Shown here: one piece after another, positions 1 to 9,115 of the stretch
Layout: every line of letters starts with the position of its first letter
Numbering within the stretch: position 1 is the stretch's first letter
Source: Holophagales bacterium
GTDB taxonomy: Bacteria > Acidobacteriota > Thermoanaerobaculia > UBA5066
Assembly: GCA_016719485.1 (NCBI GenBank)
Contig: JADJZB010000029.1
Location: 62,001-126,000 of the forward strand
DNA length: 64,000 nt
Reading direction: 5' to 3'
The notes under the pieces: generated by a model
What the model saw: only the letters and a program-made list of their open reading frames with translations
Database searches by the model: none
Told to the model about the DNA's origin: nothing
Made by a program: the position numbers and the translations under genes

Positions 1-1133
1 CGCCCGCCGGCAAGACTTCCAGCGCCCGTTCCGCCCTCGCGTCCCTCGGACCGATCGGCGTCGCCGGGCGATCGCAGCCCCAGCTCGTCTTCGTGAACGG
101 CCGCCTCGACGCGGAGCTCTCGCGCTTCGACGGCCTCCCGGCGGGCGTTCGCTTCGACGCCCTCTCGCGCCTCTTCGCCGCCCCGCCCGACCTCCTGGAG
201 AAGCGCCTCGGCCTTCTTCGCGGACACCTGACGCACCCCTTCGTCGCGATGAACGCGGCGTTCCTCCTCGACGGCGCCTTCGTGCACGTCCCCGACGGCG
301 TCGTCCTCGCCGAGCCTCTCCTCGTCGTCCACGTCGCCGACGGGAGCGCGGGTCCGGTGGCGTCGCACCCCCGCGTCGTCCTCTCGCTCGGGGAGAACGC
401 GCAGGCGCGGGTCGTGGAGGCGTACTGCGGAATCGGCAGCGGGTTCGTGAACCCCGTGACCGAGATCGTCCTCGGGGCGCACGCCCACCTCGACCACACG
501 ACGCTCCAGGAGGAGTCCCTCGAGACGGACCACGTCGGGACGACCGAGGCCCACCTCGGCCCGGGCGCGCAGCTCTTCAGCCATGTCCTGTCGGTCGGCG
601 GCCGGCTCGTGAGGAACGAACTCACCGTCCGGCTCCACGGCGACGGCGCCGGCGCGACGCTCGACGGGCTCTTCCTGGCGCGCGGCGAGCAGCACGTCGA
701 CAACCACACGCTCGTCGACCACGCCCGGCCGCACTGCGGGAGCCAGCAGTACTACAAGGGGATCCTCGACGGGAGCGCGCGGGGCGCTTTCGACGGAAAG
801 GTGATCGTCCGCCCCGCGGGCGCCTTCACCGACGCCCACCAGAAGAACCGCAACCTCCTCCTCTCCGACACGGCCCGCATCGACGCCAAGCCGCAGCTGG
901 AGATCTACAACAACGACGTCAAGTGCACGCACGGCTCGGCGACGGGACGGCTCGACGCCGACGCCGTCTTCTACCTCCGCTCGCGCGCCCTCTCCGAGAG
1001 CCAGGCCCGGAGCGTCCTGACGCTCGCGTTCGCCAGCGAGATCGTCGACCGCGTCCCGGTCGAACCCGTGAAAGCGCACCTCACCCACCGCGTCCTCGGC
1101 TGGCTCGCCGGGAGCGTTCCGGAGCCCCGATGA
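1..1133 (+). CDS. sufD: SufD, Fe-S cluster scaffold subunit (5' truncated by window)
   Basis: Member of the SufBCD scaffold that builds Fe-S clusters in the cytosol. The frame is open from base 3, and the residues before the first possible internal start (LVFVNGRLDAELS-type segment near base 85) already match the SufD N-terminal region, so the true start lies upstream of the window. The C-terminal half carries the typical SufD/SufB beta-helix end, including GAFDGKVIVRPAGAFTDAHQ and LEIYNNDVKCTHGSATGRLD, where the conserved Cys and His sit. It overlaps sufS by 4 nt (ATGA), so the two are translationally coupled. sufB and sufC are expected just upstream. Family identity is very secure; only the N-terminus is missing. 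Confidence 0.95.
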   Translation, partial: PAGKTSSARSALASLGPIGVAGRSQPQLVFVNGRLDAELSRFDGLPAGVRFDALSRLFAAPPDLLEKRLGLLRGHLTHPFVAMNAAFLLDGAFVHVPDGVVLAEPLLVVHVADGSAGPVASHPRVVLSLGENAQARVVEAYCGIGSGFVNPVTEIVLGAHAHLDHTTLQEESLETDHVGTTEAHLGPGAQLFSHVLSVGGRLVRNELTVRLHGDGAGATLDGLFLARGEQHVDNHTLVDHARPHCGSQQYYKGILDGSARGAFDGKVIVRPAGAFTDAHQKNRNLLLSDTARIDAKPQLEIYNNDVKCTHGSATGRLDADAVFYLRSRALSESQARSVLTLAFASEIVDRVPVEPVKAHLTHRVLGWLAGSVPEPR

Positions 1134-2380
1134 AGACGACCGCCGCTCCGGCCGAAACGGCCCTCGACGTCACAGCAGTGCGACGCGATTTCCCTCTTCT
1201 CGCGCGCGAAGCGAACGGGCACCCGCTCGTCTACCTCGACAGCGCCAACACGACGCAGAAGCCCGAGGCCGTGATCCGCGCCTCCGACCGCTTCTACCGC
1301 GAGCAGAACGCGAACATCCACCGCTCCACCTACCGCCTCTCCGAGGAGGCGACGGCGGCCTACGAGGGCGCCCGCGAAACCGTGCGCCGGTTCGTGAACG
1401 CCCGCTCGACGCGCGAGATCGTCTTCACGCGCGGGACGACCGAGTCGATCAACCTCCTCGCGACGAGCTTCGGCCAGGCGTACGTGAAGGCGGGCGACGA
1501 GATCCTCATCACCGGGATGGAGCACCACTCGGGCATCGTTCCCTGGCAGCTCCTCTGCGAGCGGACAGGGGCGAAGCTGCGCGTCATTCCGCTCGACGAC
1601 CGCGGCGACCTGATCCTGGACGACCTCGGCCGGCTCCTGACGGAGCGGACGAAGCTCGTCGGCGTCGTCCACGTCTCCAACGCCCTCGGCACGATCAACC
1701 CGGTGAGGGCGCTCATCGGCTATGCCCACGGAAAGGGCGTCCCGGTCCTTCTCGACGGGGCCCAGTCGATCCCGCACCTGGGCGTCGACGTCCAGGCGCT
1801 CGACTGCGACTTCCTCGCCTTCTCCGGTCACAAGGTCTACGGGCCGACCGGCATCGGCGTCCTCTACGGCAAGGAGTCGTGGCTCTCGAAGATGCCTCCG
1901 TACCAGGGGGGCGGCGACATGATCGCCTCCGTCTCGTTCGTGAAGACGACGTACGCCGAGCTCCCGGCGAAGTTCGAGGCGGGGACGGGCAACCTCGCGG
2001 GCGCCGTGGCGCTCGGGGCCGCGCTCGACTACGTGACGGCCCTCGGGCTGCCGCGTATCGCAGCCCACGAGAAGGATCTCCTCTCCTACGCCACCGCGCG
2101 CCTCTCCGAGGTCCCCGGTCTCCGGATCATCGGCACCGCCCGGGAGAAGGCGAGCGTCGTCTCGTTCGTCCTCGGAGACATTCACCCGCACGACGTCGGG
2201 ACGATCCTCGACCAGGAGGGGATCTGCATCCGGACCGGCCACCACTGCGCGCAGCCGGTGATGACCCGCTACGACCTCCCCGCCACGGCGCGCGCCTCGT
2301 TCGGCCTCTACAACACGCGCGAGGAGGTCGACGCGCTCGCGGCCGGCCTCCGGAAGGTCCTCGAGGTATTCGGCGCATGA
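1130..2380 (+). CDS. sufS: SufS cysteine desulfurase
   Basis: PLP-dependent group II cysteine desulfurase that takes sulfur from L-cysteine and passes it as persulfide to SufU. The ATG at 1130 overlaps the sufD stop (ATGA) and gives 416 aa, close to the usual 405-420; a longer frame running back into sufD is a shadow. The PLP lysine lies in SGHKVYGPTGIG (about K235). The catalytic cysteine is in RTGHHCAQPVM (about C373), in the long-loop position expected for SufS-type enzymes. The next gene, sufU, starts inside the stop codon (ATGA at 2377), which fits a SufS-SufU sulfur-transfer pair. Confidence 0.97.
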   Translation: MKTTAAPAETALDVTAVRRDFPLLAREANGHPLVYLDSANTTQKPEAVIRASDRFYREQNANIHRSTYRLSEEATAAYEGARETVRRFVNARSTREIVFTRGTTESINLLATSFGQAYVKAGDEILITGMEHHSGIVPWQLLCERTGAKLRVIPLDDRGDLILDDLGRLLTERTKLVGVVHVSNALGTINPVRALIGYAHGKGVPVLLDGAQSIPHLGVDVQALDCDFLAFSGHKVYGPTGIGVLYGKESWLSKMPPYQGGGDMIASVSFVKTTYAELPAKFEAGTGNLAGAVALGAALDYVTALGLPRIAAHEKDLLSYATARLSEVPGLRIIGTAREKASVVSFVLGDIHPHDVGTILDQEGICIRTGHHCAQPVMTRYDLPATARASFGLYNTREEVDALAAGLRKVLEVFGA

Positions 2381-2829
2381 CGGCCCTGACGGACCTCTAC
2401 CAGGAGGTCATCCTCGACCACAACAGGACTCCCCGGAACTTCCGGGCGCTGGAGGGCGCGACCCATTCCGGCATCGGCCACAACCCCCTCTGCGGCGACC
2501 AGTTGACGCTCTACGTCGTCGTCGACGGCGGCGTCATCCGCGAGATCGGCTTCCAGGGGAAGGGCTGCGCCATCTCGAAGGCGTCGGCCTCGCTCATGAC
2601 CGAAGCCGTGAAGGGAAAGACGACCGAAGAGGCCGAGGCGCTCTTCACGCGTTTCCACGACCTCCTCACCGGGCCGCCCGACGAGAAGGCCGACGCGAAG
2701 AGCTTCGGCAAGCTCGCCGTCTTCTCCGGAGTCCGCGAATTCCCCGTCCGCGTCAAGTGCGCGACGCTCGCCTGGCACACGCTCCACTCGGCACTCGCCG
2801 GGGGCGGCGCCGCGGCCTCTACGGAGTAA
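2377..2829 (+). CDS. sufU: SufU, zinc-dependent sulfur acceptor / Fe-S assembly protein
   Basis: IscU-like protein of 150 aa. Three conserved cysteines are visible: C39 in NPLCGDQ (with D41), C64 in GKGCAIS and C128 in VKCATLAWHTL. The stretch between C64 and C128 includes the extra segment (around GPPDEKADAKSFGKL) that marks the SufU branch rather than IscU; such proteins bind zinc and accept persulfide sulfur from SufS. The ATG at 2377 overlaps the sufS stop by 4 nt. The sufT-like gene follows after 4 nt, so the cluster behaves as one transcription unit. Confidence 0.95.
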   Translation: MTALTDLYQEVILDHNRTPRNFRALEGATHSGIGHNPLCGDQLTLYVVVDGGVIREIGFQGKGCAISKASASLMTEAVKGKTTEEAEALFTRFHDLLTGPPDEKADAKSFGKLAVFSGVREFPVRVKCATLAWHTLHSALAGGGAAASTE

Positions 2830-2833
2830 CGTC

Positions 2834-3175
2834 ATGTCCGTCGCGATGCCCGAACCCGTCCCGGCCGCTCCCGGTCCCGATCTCGAGCAGAAGGTCATCG
2901 GGACGCTGAAGAAGATCTACGACCCCGAGATTCCGGTCAACATCCACGACCTCGGCCTCATCTACTCGGTCAACGTCGGAGGCGGCGGCTCGGTCCAGGT
3001 GACGATGACGCTCACCGCCCCGGCCTGCCCTGTCGCCGGGACACTCCCGGGCGAGGTGGAGAGGGCCGTAAAGTCCGTCGACGGCGTCACCGAAGCAAAG
3101 GTCGAGCTCGTCTGGGACCCGCCCTGGAACCCCGGGATGATGTCGAAGATGGCCCGGGTGATGCTGGGGATGTAG
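2834..3175 (+). CDS. SufT-like / MIP18 family (DUF59) Fe-S maturation factor
   Basis: 113-aa DUF59 protein. The core LKKIYDPEIPVNIHDLGLIYSV and the LTAPACPVAGTLPGEVERAV region, with one conserved cysteine, are the family hallmarks. SufT-type DUF59 proteins help transfer or mature Fe-S clusters, and their place at the end of suf operons is common. It sits 4 nt after sufU on the same strand. Start ATG at 2834. The exact client proteins cannot be read from sequence; SufT is the most economical name given the context. Confidence 0.88.
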   Translation: MSVAMPEPVPAAPGPDLEQKVIGTLKKIYDPEIPVNIHDLGLIYSVNVGGGGSVQVTMTLTAPACPVAGTLPGEVERAVKSVDGVTEAKVELVWDPPWNPGMMSKMARVMLGM

Positions 3176-3258
3176 CCCCGGACCTCGCCGTTTCACCTCG
3201 CGAGTCTGGTGGACGGAACACGCCCGTCCCGGGTCCCTGTGACGGGTGCCCGACCTGC

Positions 3259-3264
3259 TACCCT
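3259..3264 (+). promoter_or_regulatory. Candidate leaderless -10 box (TACCCT)
   Basis: TACCCT ends 7 nt before the GTG at 3272. There is no Shine-Dalgarno between them and no recognisable -35. It is one of seven TANNNT boxes in this window placed 6-9 nt from a start codon. Confidence 0.35.
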
Positions 3265-3271
3265 TCGATCC

Positions 3272-4942
3272 GTGGCCAGGAGACGCGTCGAGAAGCCGCT
3301 GGAATCCACGACCACCTCTCACGCGCTCTCGAGAGTGCTTCTCGTCCTCCTGGCGCTCGTCGCGTTCGCCAACGGCCTCCCGAACGCGTTCACGTACGAC
3401 GATCTCGACATCGTGCGCGACAACCCGCGCCTCGGGGACCCAGCCCAGGTCTCGCAGCTCGTGACCGTCGGCTACTGGGGCGAGACGTCCGACGTCTACC
3501 GCCCCGTCGTCCTGCTCTCCTTTGCCGTCCAGGGGTGGGTCCACGGTCTCTCCGCCCCGCTCCTGCGCGGGGTGAACGTCGTCCTGCACGGCCTCGTCGT
3601 CCTCCTGCTGTTCGAGTGGCTTCTCTCCCTCGGGATGGACAGGCGGCTGTGCATCGTGGCGTCGGCGCTGTTCGCCGTGATGCCGATTCACGTCGAGGCC
3701 GTGACAAGCATCGTCGGACGGGCCGAGCTCATGGCGGCTGCCCTGTCCCTGTTATCGGCGCTGGCGTACCTTCGGGCCGCCCGCGTGGCCGAGAGGCGAG
3801 GGACATGGGCCACGCTCGCCGTCGGGGCGTTCGGCCTGGCGCTCTTTGCCAAGGAGAGCGCGGCCGCCTTGCCCGGGGTGATCATTCTCGCGGAGCTCTT
3901 CTGGCCTGCGACCCCCACGGGCGCGCCCCGCGAACGGTGGAAGAGAATCGTCGTCGTCGCCGCTGCCGGCGTCGCCGTCCTGGCGGTGGCCCTCTGGATT
4001 CGGCACCTCGTGCTGGGGGGCGCTCTCCGTTCCCCGACGGCCCTCCCCACCGAGCTGACGAATCCACTCTCCTCTCTGCCGCCGGGGCTGCGGATACTGA
4101 ACGCTTCGAACTACCTCTGGCTCTATGCGGCGAAATGCGTGGTGCCTTTTCGGCTGTCAGCGGACTACTCGGCGTGGGCGCTCCGGCCGATTCGGGCTCT
4201 GGCGGACCCGGTCGTCTGGATCGGCAGCATCGGCTGGCTGGCCGTTCTCGTGGCCGCCCTGCGCTGGCGGCGGACCTTCCCTCAGATTGGTCTTGGTCTC
4301 CTCTTCTTCCCGGTCGCTTTCCTCCCGACGTCGAACCTCGTCTTCCCCATCGGGACGGTGTTCGCCGAGAGGCTCGCCTACTTCCCATCTGCCGGAATCG
4401 CTGTGCTGGCAGGATTCGTCCTCTTGCTCGCGGGCAGGCACGTGTTCCGGACGACCGAGCCCGGACCGAGGGGCCTCTTCTTGCCGGCCCTCCTCGTCGC
4501 CCTGCTGATCCCGATGACCATGCGCCGAAACCGGGACTGGCGCGACGACCGGTCGCTCTACCAGGCGATCGTCAGGGAGCAGCCGGGAGCGGCCCGAGGC
4601 CGTTACCTGCTCGGCTTCGACGCCTACCGAAGAGGCGACCTGCCCGCGGCCGAGCTCGAGCTCAGGGCAGCCGTCGCGATCCACCGCCCTTTTCCCAACG
4701 CGTGGAACGTCCTCGGCGACGTCCTCTGGCGGCAAAGGAAGTTCGCGGAGGCTCTCGCCGCCCAGGAGACGGCGGTAGCCCTCGCTCCCCGCCGGCCGGA
4801 CTCCCTGTACTACCTCGCCCTCTGGAACGCGCAGCTCGGTCGGGAAGACCAGGCCAGGTCTCTACTCCGGCGCGGCATCGCGCTCTTCCCGGCGGATGAG
4901 TCCTTCCGCAGGGGCCTGCAGGAGCTCGATTCCCCCCGCTGA
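3272..4942 (+). CDS. TMTC-like membrane glycosyltransferase (GT-C fold) with C-terminal TPRs
   Basis: 556 aa from GTG 3272 (577 aa if the in-frame GTG at 3209 is used; I prefer 3272 because of the adjacent -10-like box and the short basic N-tail). About 11-12 hydrophobic segments follow, starting at LSRVLLVLLALVAFANG. The first luminal loop holds FTYDDLDIVRDNPRL, the acidic motif typical of GT39/TMTC-type enzymes that use polyprenyl-phosphate sugars. The last 120 residues contain tetratricopeptide-like repeats (AAELELRAAVAIHRPFPNAWNVLGDVLW, FAEALAAQETAVAL). By family knowledge it would O-glycosylate exported proteins; donor and target are unknown. It stands alone, convergent with the M16 pair. 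Confidence 0.8.
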   Translation: MARRRVEKPLESTTTSHALSRVLLVLLALVAFANGLPNAFTYDDLDIVRDNPRLGDPAQVSQLVTVGYWGETSDVYRPVVLLSFAVQGWVHGLSAPLLRGVNVVLHGLVVLLLFEWLLSLGMDRRLCIVASALFAVMPIHVEAVTSIVGRAELMAAALSLLSALAYLRAARVAERRGTWATLAVGAFGLALFAKESAAALPGVIILAELFWPATPTGAPRERWKRIVVVAAAGVAVLAVALWIRHLVLGGALRSPTALPTELTNPLSSLPPGLRILNASNYLWLYAAKCVVPFRLSADYSAWALRPIRALADPVVWIGSIGWLAVLVAALRWRRTFPQIGLGLLFFPVAFLPTSNLVFPIGTVFAERLAYFPSAGIAVLAGFVLLLAGRHVFRTTEPGPRGLFLPALLVALLIPMTMRRNRDWRDDRSLYQAIVREQPGAARGRYLLGFDAYRRGDLPAAELELRAAVAIHRPFPNAWNVLGDVLWRQRKFAEALAAQETAVALAPRRPDSLYYLALWNAQLGREDQARSLLRRGIALFPADESFRRGLQELDSPR

Positions 4943-4986
4943 GCGCATGGGGCTTCCCTTCGACCGTCGCGAGGAAGGCGGTCCCG

Positions 4987-6450
4987 TCACTGGGTCTTCG
5001 GCGCCGGGCCCATCACCTCTTCCACGGTCAGGACGCGGACAGGCCCGAGCTTCAGCGCCTCGAGCGGCTTCCGGATGGTGGCGAGGTCGCCGACGACGAC
5101 GAACGCCATCTTCGCGGTGTCCACGTGCTCCCGGGCGGCTTTCCGGAGCGCCTCCGGCGTGACGGCGAGAGTCTTCTGCACGTAGGTCGCGAGATAGTCG
5201 TCCGGGAGGGACTGGAGCGTCTGGTTCGCGAGCTCGCCGGCGAGCTGGTCGGTCGTCTCCAGGTCCTGCGGCAGGCGGAGAGCCATGTACGTCCGGGCTC
5301 GCTCGACCTCCTGCAGTGCGGCCGGCGTCCGGATCCGCTCCAGCTCCTTCAGGAACTCGGTCATCGCCTCGCCCGTGACCTTCGTCTGAACGTCGGCGCC
5401 CGCCCTGAATTGCCCGCCCGAGATGCGGTAGTCGAAGGAGGACGAGGCGCCGTAGGTGTAGCCGCGCTTCTCACGGAGGTTGTCGTTGAGGCGGGAGGTG
5501 AAAGAGCCGCCGAGGAGCGTATTCATCACCTCCACCGGGAAGTAGTCGACAGAGCGGCGGTCGGGGCCGACCCGCCCGATCCGGATCACCGACTGCGCGG
5601 CCCCGGGCTTGTCGACGAGCCATACGACCCGGTCCTTCAGCTGCGCCGGCGGCGGAAGCGGCTTCGGCGCGCTGCCGCCCGCCGGCCACACGGAGGCTCC
5701 GAAGGCCTTCTCGAGCAGGGGCGTGAGAGTTGCCGGGACGACGTCGCCCGTGACGACGAGGAAGGCGTTTCCGGGGCGATAGTGATCGGCGTGGAAGGCC
5801 TTCAGGGCGTCCGTCGTGAAGGACGCGATCGAGGGCGCGTCACCGTTCACCGGCTTGCCGTACCGGTGGGTCGGCCCGAAGACCGCCGCGGCGAGAGCCC
5901 TGCTTCCGATCGCGCCGGGCTCGGCCCGCGCCTGGAGGAGCCGGGAGAGCGCCTCCTTGCGCAAGCGGTCGAGCTCCTTCGCGGAGAAGTCAGGCCTGAT
6001 CACGACATCGGCCATGAGGGAGAGCGCCGGCGCGAGCCGCGCCACCGGGACCTTCAGGCTGACGACCGTGGCGTCCCACGAGGTCCAGGTGTCGAGCTCG
6101 GCGCCGAGGAAGGTCACGGCGTCGTCCAGCGCGAGGGCGTCCTTCCCGCCGGCTCCCTCGTCGAGCATCGCCGCCGTCATCGCGGCCAGCCCCTCCTTTC
6201 CGGCAGGGTCCGTCGCGGCCCCGCCTCTCACGACGAGGAAGACGGTGGCGACCGGGACGCCGTGGGACTCGACGAGCTTCACGCCGAGCCCGTTTCCGAG
6301 GGCGAACCTCTGGACGGCAGGCAGCGTGAGAGGACGGACCGGTCCGGGCGCCGGCGGCTGGCTCCGGTCGGCGCCAGGCTCCGCCGCCGAGAGCGGACCG
6401 AACGCCACGAGTGCCGCGGCGGCGAGGGTGAGATGCAGGGAGCGCTTCAC
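4987..6450 (-). CDS. M16 peptidase-like subunit lacking the zinc motif, exported
   Basis: 487 aa from a GTG at 6450 that overlaps the stop of the upstream M16 gene (GTGA). N-terminal signal peptide (VKRSLHLTLAAAALVAFGPLSAAE). The inverzincin HxxEH is absent: the equivalent stretch reads GLAAMTAAMLDEGAG. The second half keeps the R/Y substrate-binding signature (LREKRGYTYGASSSFDY). This is the pattern of the non-catalytic partner in two-subunit M16 enzymes, where the active subunit supplies zinc and this one supplies the Arg-Tyr pair. The longer frame to base 7200 is a shadow over its partner. Role: periplasmic oligopeptide breakdown with the neighbouring subunit. Confidence 0.9.
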   Translation of the reverse strand: MKRSLHLTLAAAALVAFGPLSAAEPGADRSQPPAPGPVRPLTLPAVQRFALGNGLGVKLVESHGVPVATVFLVVRGGAATDPAGKEGLAAMTAAMLDEGAGGKDALALDDAVTFLGAELDTWTSWDATVVSLKVPVARLAPALSLMADVVIRPDFSAKELDRLRKEALSRLLQARAEPGAIGSRALAAAVFGPTHRYGKPVNGDAPSIASFTTDALKAFHADHYRPGNAFLVVTGDVVPATLTPLLEKAFGASVWPAGGSAPKPLPPPAQLKDRVVWLVDKPGAAQSVIRIGRVGPDRRSVDYFPVEVMNTLLGGSFTSRLNDNLREKRGYTYGASSSFDYRISGGQFRAGADVQTKVTGEAMTEFLKELERIRTPAALQEVERARTYMALRLPQDLETTDQLAGELANQTLQSLPDDYLATYVQKTLAVTPEALRKAAREHVDTAKMAFVVVGDLATIRKPLEALKLGPVRVLTVEEVMGPAPKTQ

Positions 6451-7829
6451 TTCGACACCTCCGGGGTCCGGATCGCGGCGAGGTCCTTCCTCCCCGACGG
6501 GACGACCGAGAGGACGATGCGGCCCGGACCAAGGAAGCGGAAGGCCGCGGCCCTCACGTCGGCCGGAGCGAGGGACCGGTAGCGGGCCAGGTCCCCCTCG
6601 AAGAAGCCGGGGTTCCCGGTTCCCGCCCAGTAGGCGTTCAGCTGGTCGGCCTTCCCTCCGAAGCCCCCGATGCTCTCCAGGCGGGCGTACGTCGTGGCCT
6701 CGAGCTGGTTTCTGAACCGCTCGACCTCCCGCGGCGAGGGAGGCTCGGCGCCGAGGCGCGCGAGCTCCTCGTCGACGATCGCCAGGATCTTCTCGAGCGA
6801 CTGCCCGGCGCGCGCGGTGACGACGACGTTGAAGGTGGAGCCGAGGGCGGCGGACTCCTGGTAGGCCTGGACGTCCTGTGCGATCTGAAGCTCGTAGACG
6901 AGCCTGCGGTAGAGGCGCGAGTTCTTGCCGGTGGCGAGGACCCCGGCGGCGGCGTCCAGGGCGGCGTCGGCTGGCGCGTAGACCGGGGGCGTCGGCCAGA
7001 CGAGGTAGAGGCGCGGGAGCTCCACCGCGTCCTCCAGGAGGAGGCGCTTCTCCCCCGCGAGGACGACCGGCCGGGGCGCGAGGGGCTCGACCGGCTCGCT
7101 CCTCGGAACTTTCCCGAACCACTTCTCCACGAGCTTCCTCGCGGTTGCCACGTCGACGTCGCCCGCGATGACGACGCTCGTGTTGGCCGGGCCGTACCAC
7201 TTTCGGAAGAAGTCGGCGACGTCCTCGTGCGACGCGGCCGAGAGGTCTTCCTGGGACCCGATCACGGGCCAGTGGTAAGGGTGGTCCGGCGGGTAGAGCG
7301 CCTTGAGGATCTCGATCGACGCCATGCCGTAGGGGCGGTTCTCGTACGACTGCCGCCTCTCGTTCTTCACGACGTCACGCTGCTGGTCGACCCTCTCGGG
7401 GGACATCGTGTCGAGCAGCCAGCCCATCCGGTCCGACTCGAGGAAGAGGGCCGTCTCGAGGGCGTTCGACGGCAGGTTCTCCCAGTAGTTCGTACGGTCG
7501 GTCGTGGTCGAGCCGTTGTTGTCGCCTCCCACCGCCTCGAGCCACTGGTCGAAGGCGCCCTGCGGCACGTTCTTCGAGCCATTGAACATCAGGTGTTCGA
7601 AGAGATGTGCGAAGCCGGTCCGGCCGGGGACCTCGCGGGCGGAGCCGACGTGGTACCAGGTGTTGACCGAGACCATCGGGAGCCGGTGGTCCTCGTGAAC
7701 GATCACGGTCAACCCGTTCGGGAGCCGGAACATCTCGTAGGGCACGTCGAGCCGGCCGGCCGCGCGCGCACCGGGTCCGGGGACGAACGTGGCCAGGACG
7801 ATCAGGGTGAAAAGGCGAAGGAGTCGCAT
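6447..7829 (-). CDS. M16 zinc metallopeptidase, catalytic subunit, exported
   Basis: 460 aa. The ATG at 7829 is preceded by a good Shine-Dalgarno (GGAGGAACC) and begins a signal peptide (MRLLRLFTLIVLATFVPGPGA), so an upstream in-frame start at 7880 is unlikely. The inverted zinc motif HxxEH is intact in FAHLFEHLMFNG, with the downstream metal-ligand glutamate expected in the ALETALFLESDRMGW region. The second M16 domain follows at roughly residues 190-370. It is translationally coupled to the inactive partner gene. Together they resemble bacterial heterodimeric M16B peptidases. Confidence 0.92.
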   Translation of the reverse strand: MRLLRLFTLIVLATFVPGPGARAAGRLDVPYEMFRLPNGLTVIVHEDHRLPMVSVNTWYHVGSAREVPGRTGFAHLFEHLMFNGSKNVPQGAFDQWLEAVGGDNNGSTTTDRTNYWENLPSNALETALFLESDRMGWLLDTMSPERVDQQRDVVKNERRQSYENRPYGMASIEILKALYPPDHPYHWPVIGSQEDLSAASHEDVADFFRKWYGPANTSVVIAGDVDVATARKLVEKWFGKVPRSEPVEPLAPRPVVLAGEKRLLLEDAVELPRLYLVWPTPPVYAPADAALDAAAGVLATGKNSRLYRRLVYELQIAQDVQAYQESAALGSTFNVVVTARAGQSLEKILAIVDEELARLGAEPPSPREVERFRNQLEATTYARLESIGGFGGKADQLNAYWAGTGNPGFFEGDLARYRSLAPADVRAAAFRFLGPGRIVLSVVPSGRKDLAAIRTPEVSK

Positions 7830-7846
7830 GGTTCCTCCGGCTGCCG

Positions 7847-7852
7847 AGTCTA
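7847..7852 (-). promoter_or_regulatory. Candidate -10 box (TAGACT) for the M16 operon
   Basis: TAGACT on the minus strand lies 17 nt before the ATG at 7829. Unlike the leaderless cases it leaves room for the GGAGGAACC ribosome binding site. The same hexamer occurs before the DUF502 gene and the 25.1-26.8 kb operon. Confidence 0.3.
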
Positions 7853-7907
7853 CCGGGAGACGAGGAACCGCCTGCGGCACCGGGATCAGGTGATCGGGCC
7901 CGCCCTC

Positions 7908-9065
7908 CTACTCGACGTACTTGTATCCCGTTCCCGTGTCGAAGACGACGACCCTCTCGCCGCGGTCGAGCTTCCCCGCCGCGAGGAGCTTCTCCACGGC
8001 GATCCAGGCGGCGCCCCCCTCGGGCGCGGCGAAGAGCCCTTCGCTGGCGGCCATCTCGAGGACGCCCCGGCGCATCTCGTCGTCCGTCACCGTCACCGCC
8101 TCACCCTTCGACTCGCGGAGGATCTTCAGGATGAGGTAGTCGGCGTACGCCTTCGGGACCCGCAGGCCGCTCGCGTACGTGTGCGCGTCGGGGAAGCGGA
8201 TGGAGACCGGCGCACCCGCGTCGAAAGCCCTCGGGATCGGCGCGCACCCTTCGGCCTGGACGACGACCATCCGCGGCCGCGCGGGGCCGACCCAGCCGAG
8301 ACGCTCCATCTCCTCCCACGCCTTCCACATCCCGATGAGGCCCGTGCCGCCGCCGGTGGGATAGATGACCACGTCGGGGAGCGTCCACCCGAGCTGCTCG
8401 GCGAGCTCGTACCCCATCGTCTTCTTCCCCTCGACGCGGTACGGCTCCTTCAGCGTCGAGACGTCGAACCACCCCTCGGCGTCCTTCCGCCCTGCGACGA
8501 TCCGTCCGCAGTCGTCGATGAGGCCGTCGACGAGCGTCACGTAGGCGCCGTACGCCTCGCACTCGATCCGGAAGACTTTCGGCGTATCGCGCGGCATGAA
8601 GACGTGGCAAGCCAGGCCCGCCTTCGCCGCATACGCGGCCGCCGCGCCCCCGGCGTTCCCGGCCGTCGGCAGGGCGATGGCCCGCGCCCCGAGCGCCTTC
8701 GCCATCGTGACCGCCGCGCCCAGTCCGCGCGCCTTGAACGACCCGGTCGGGTTGCCGGCCTCCTCCTTGACCCAGACGTCGGGCATCCCGAGGCGGGCCC
8801 CGAGCCTCGGTGCGTGAAGGAGGGGCGTCCCCCCTTCACCGAGCGTGACGATCTCTTCCGCGCTCCTGGCCGGCATCAGCTCGTGCCACCGCCAGATCGT
8901 CCGGTCCCGCCCGGCGACGTCCTCCCGGGAGAGAGACGGGAGCTCGTACCCGGCGAAGAGGGAGCCGCCACAGCCGGACGCGGCGCAGACGTTGAGCAGG
9001 CGCGTCGGCTCGTACGTCGACGCGCACTTCGTGCAGGAGAGGTGCGTCAGGAACGAATAGCGCAT
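7908..9065 (-). CDS. thrC: Threonine synthase
   Basis: 385 aa, fold type II PLP enzyme that converts O-phospho-L-homoserine to threonine. It opens with a zinc-ribbon-like segment (LSCTKCASTYEPTRLLNVCAASGCGG), common in archaeal-type and class II threonine synthases. The PLP lysine is in NPTGSFKARGLG. The phosphate-binding glycine loop is PTGGGTGLIGMW, and PTAGNAGGAAAAYAAKAG matches the family GNAG region. The ATG at 9065 has no ribosome binding site but a TAGCGT box 6 nt upstream. It is a single gene, divergent from the peroxiredoxin. Threonine dehydratase-like relatives are excluded by the N-terminal ribbon and overall pattern. Confidence 0.9.
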   Translation of the reverse strand: MRYSFLTHLSCTKCASTYEPTRLLNVCAASGCGGSLFAGYELPSLSREDVAGRDRTIWRWHELMPARSAEEIVTLGEGGTPLLHAPRLGARLGMPDVWVKEEAGNPTGSFKARGLGAAVTMAKALGARAIALPTAGNAGGAAAAYAAKAGLACHVFMPRDTPKVFRIECEAYGAYVTLVDGLIDDCGRIVAGRKDAEGWFDVSTLKEPYRVEGKKTMGYELAEQLGWTLPDVVIYPTGGGTGLIGMWKAWEEMERLGWVGPARPRMVVVQAEGCAPIPRAFDAGAPVSIRFPDAHTYASGLRVPKAYADYLILKILRESKGEAVTVTDDEMRRGVLEMAASEGLFAAPEGGAAWIAVEKLLAAGKLDRGERVVVFDTGTGYKYVE

Positions 9066-9071
9066 GGCGGA

Positions 9072-9077
9072 ACGCTA
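9072..9077 (-). promoter_or_regulatory. Candidate leaderless -10 box (TAGCGT) of thrC
   Basis: TAGCGT on the minus strand ends 6 nt before the thrC ATG. The gap (tccgcc) holds no Shine-Dalgarno, and no -35 match is visible. The identical box stands 6 nt before osmC. Confidence 0.4.
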
Positions 9078-9115
9078 GCACCAGACGGTAGGATTCCACC
9101 CACAGGAGGCCACCC

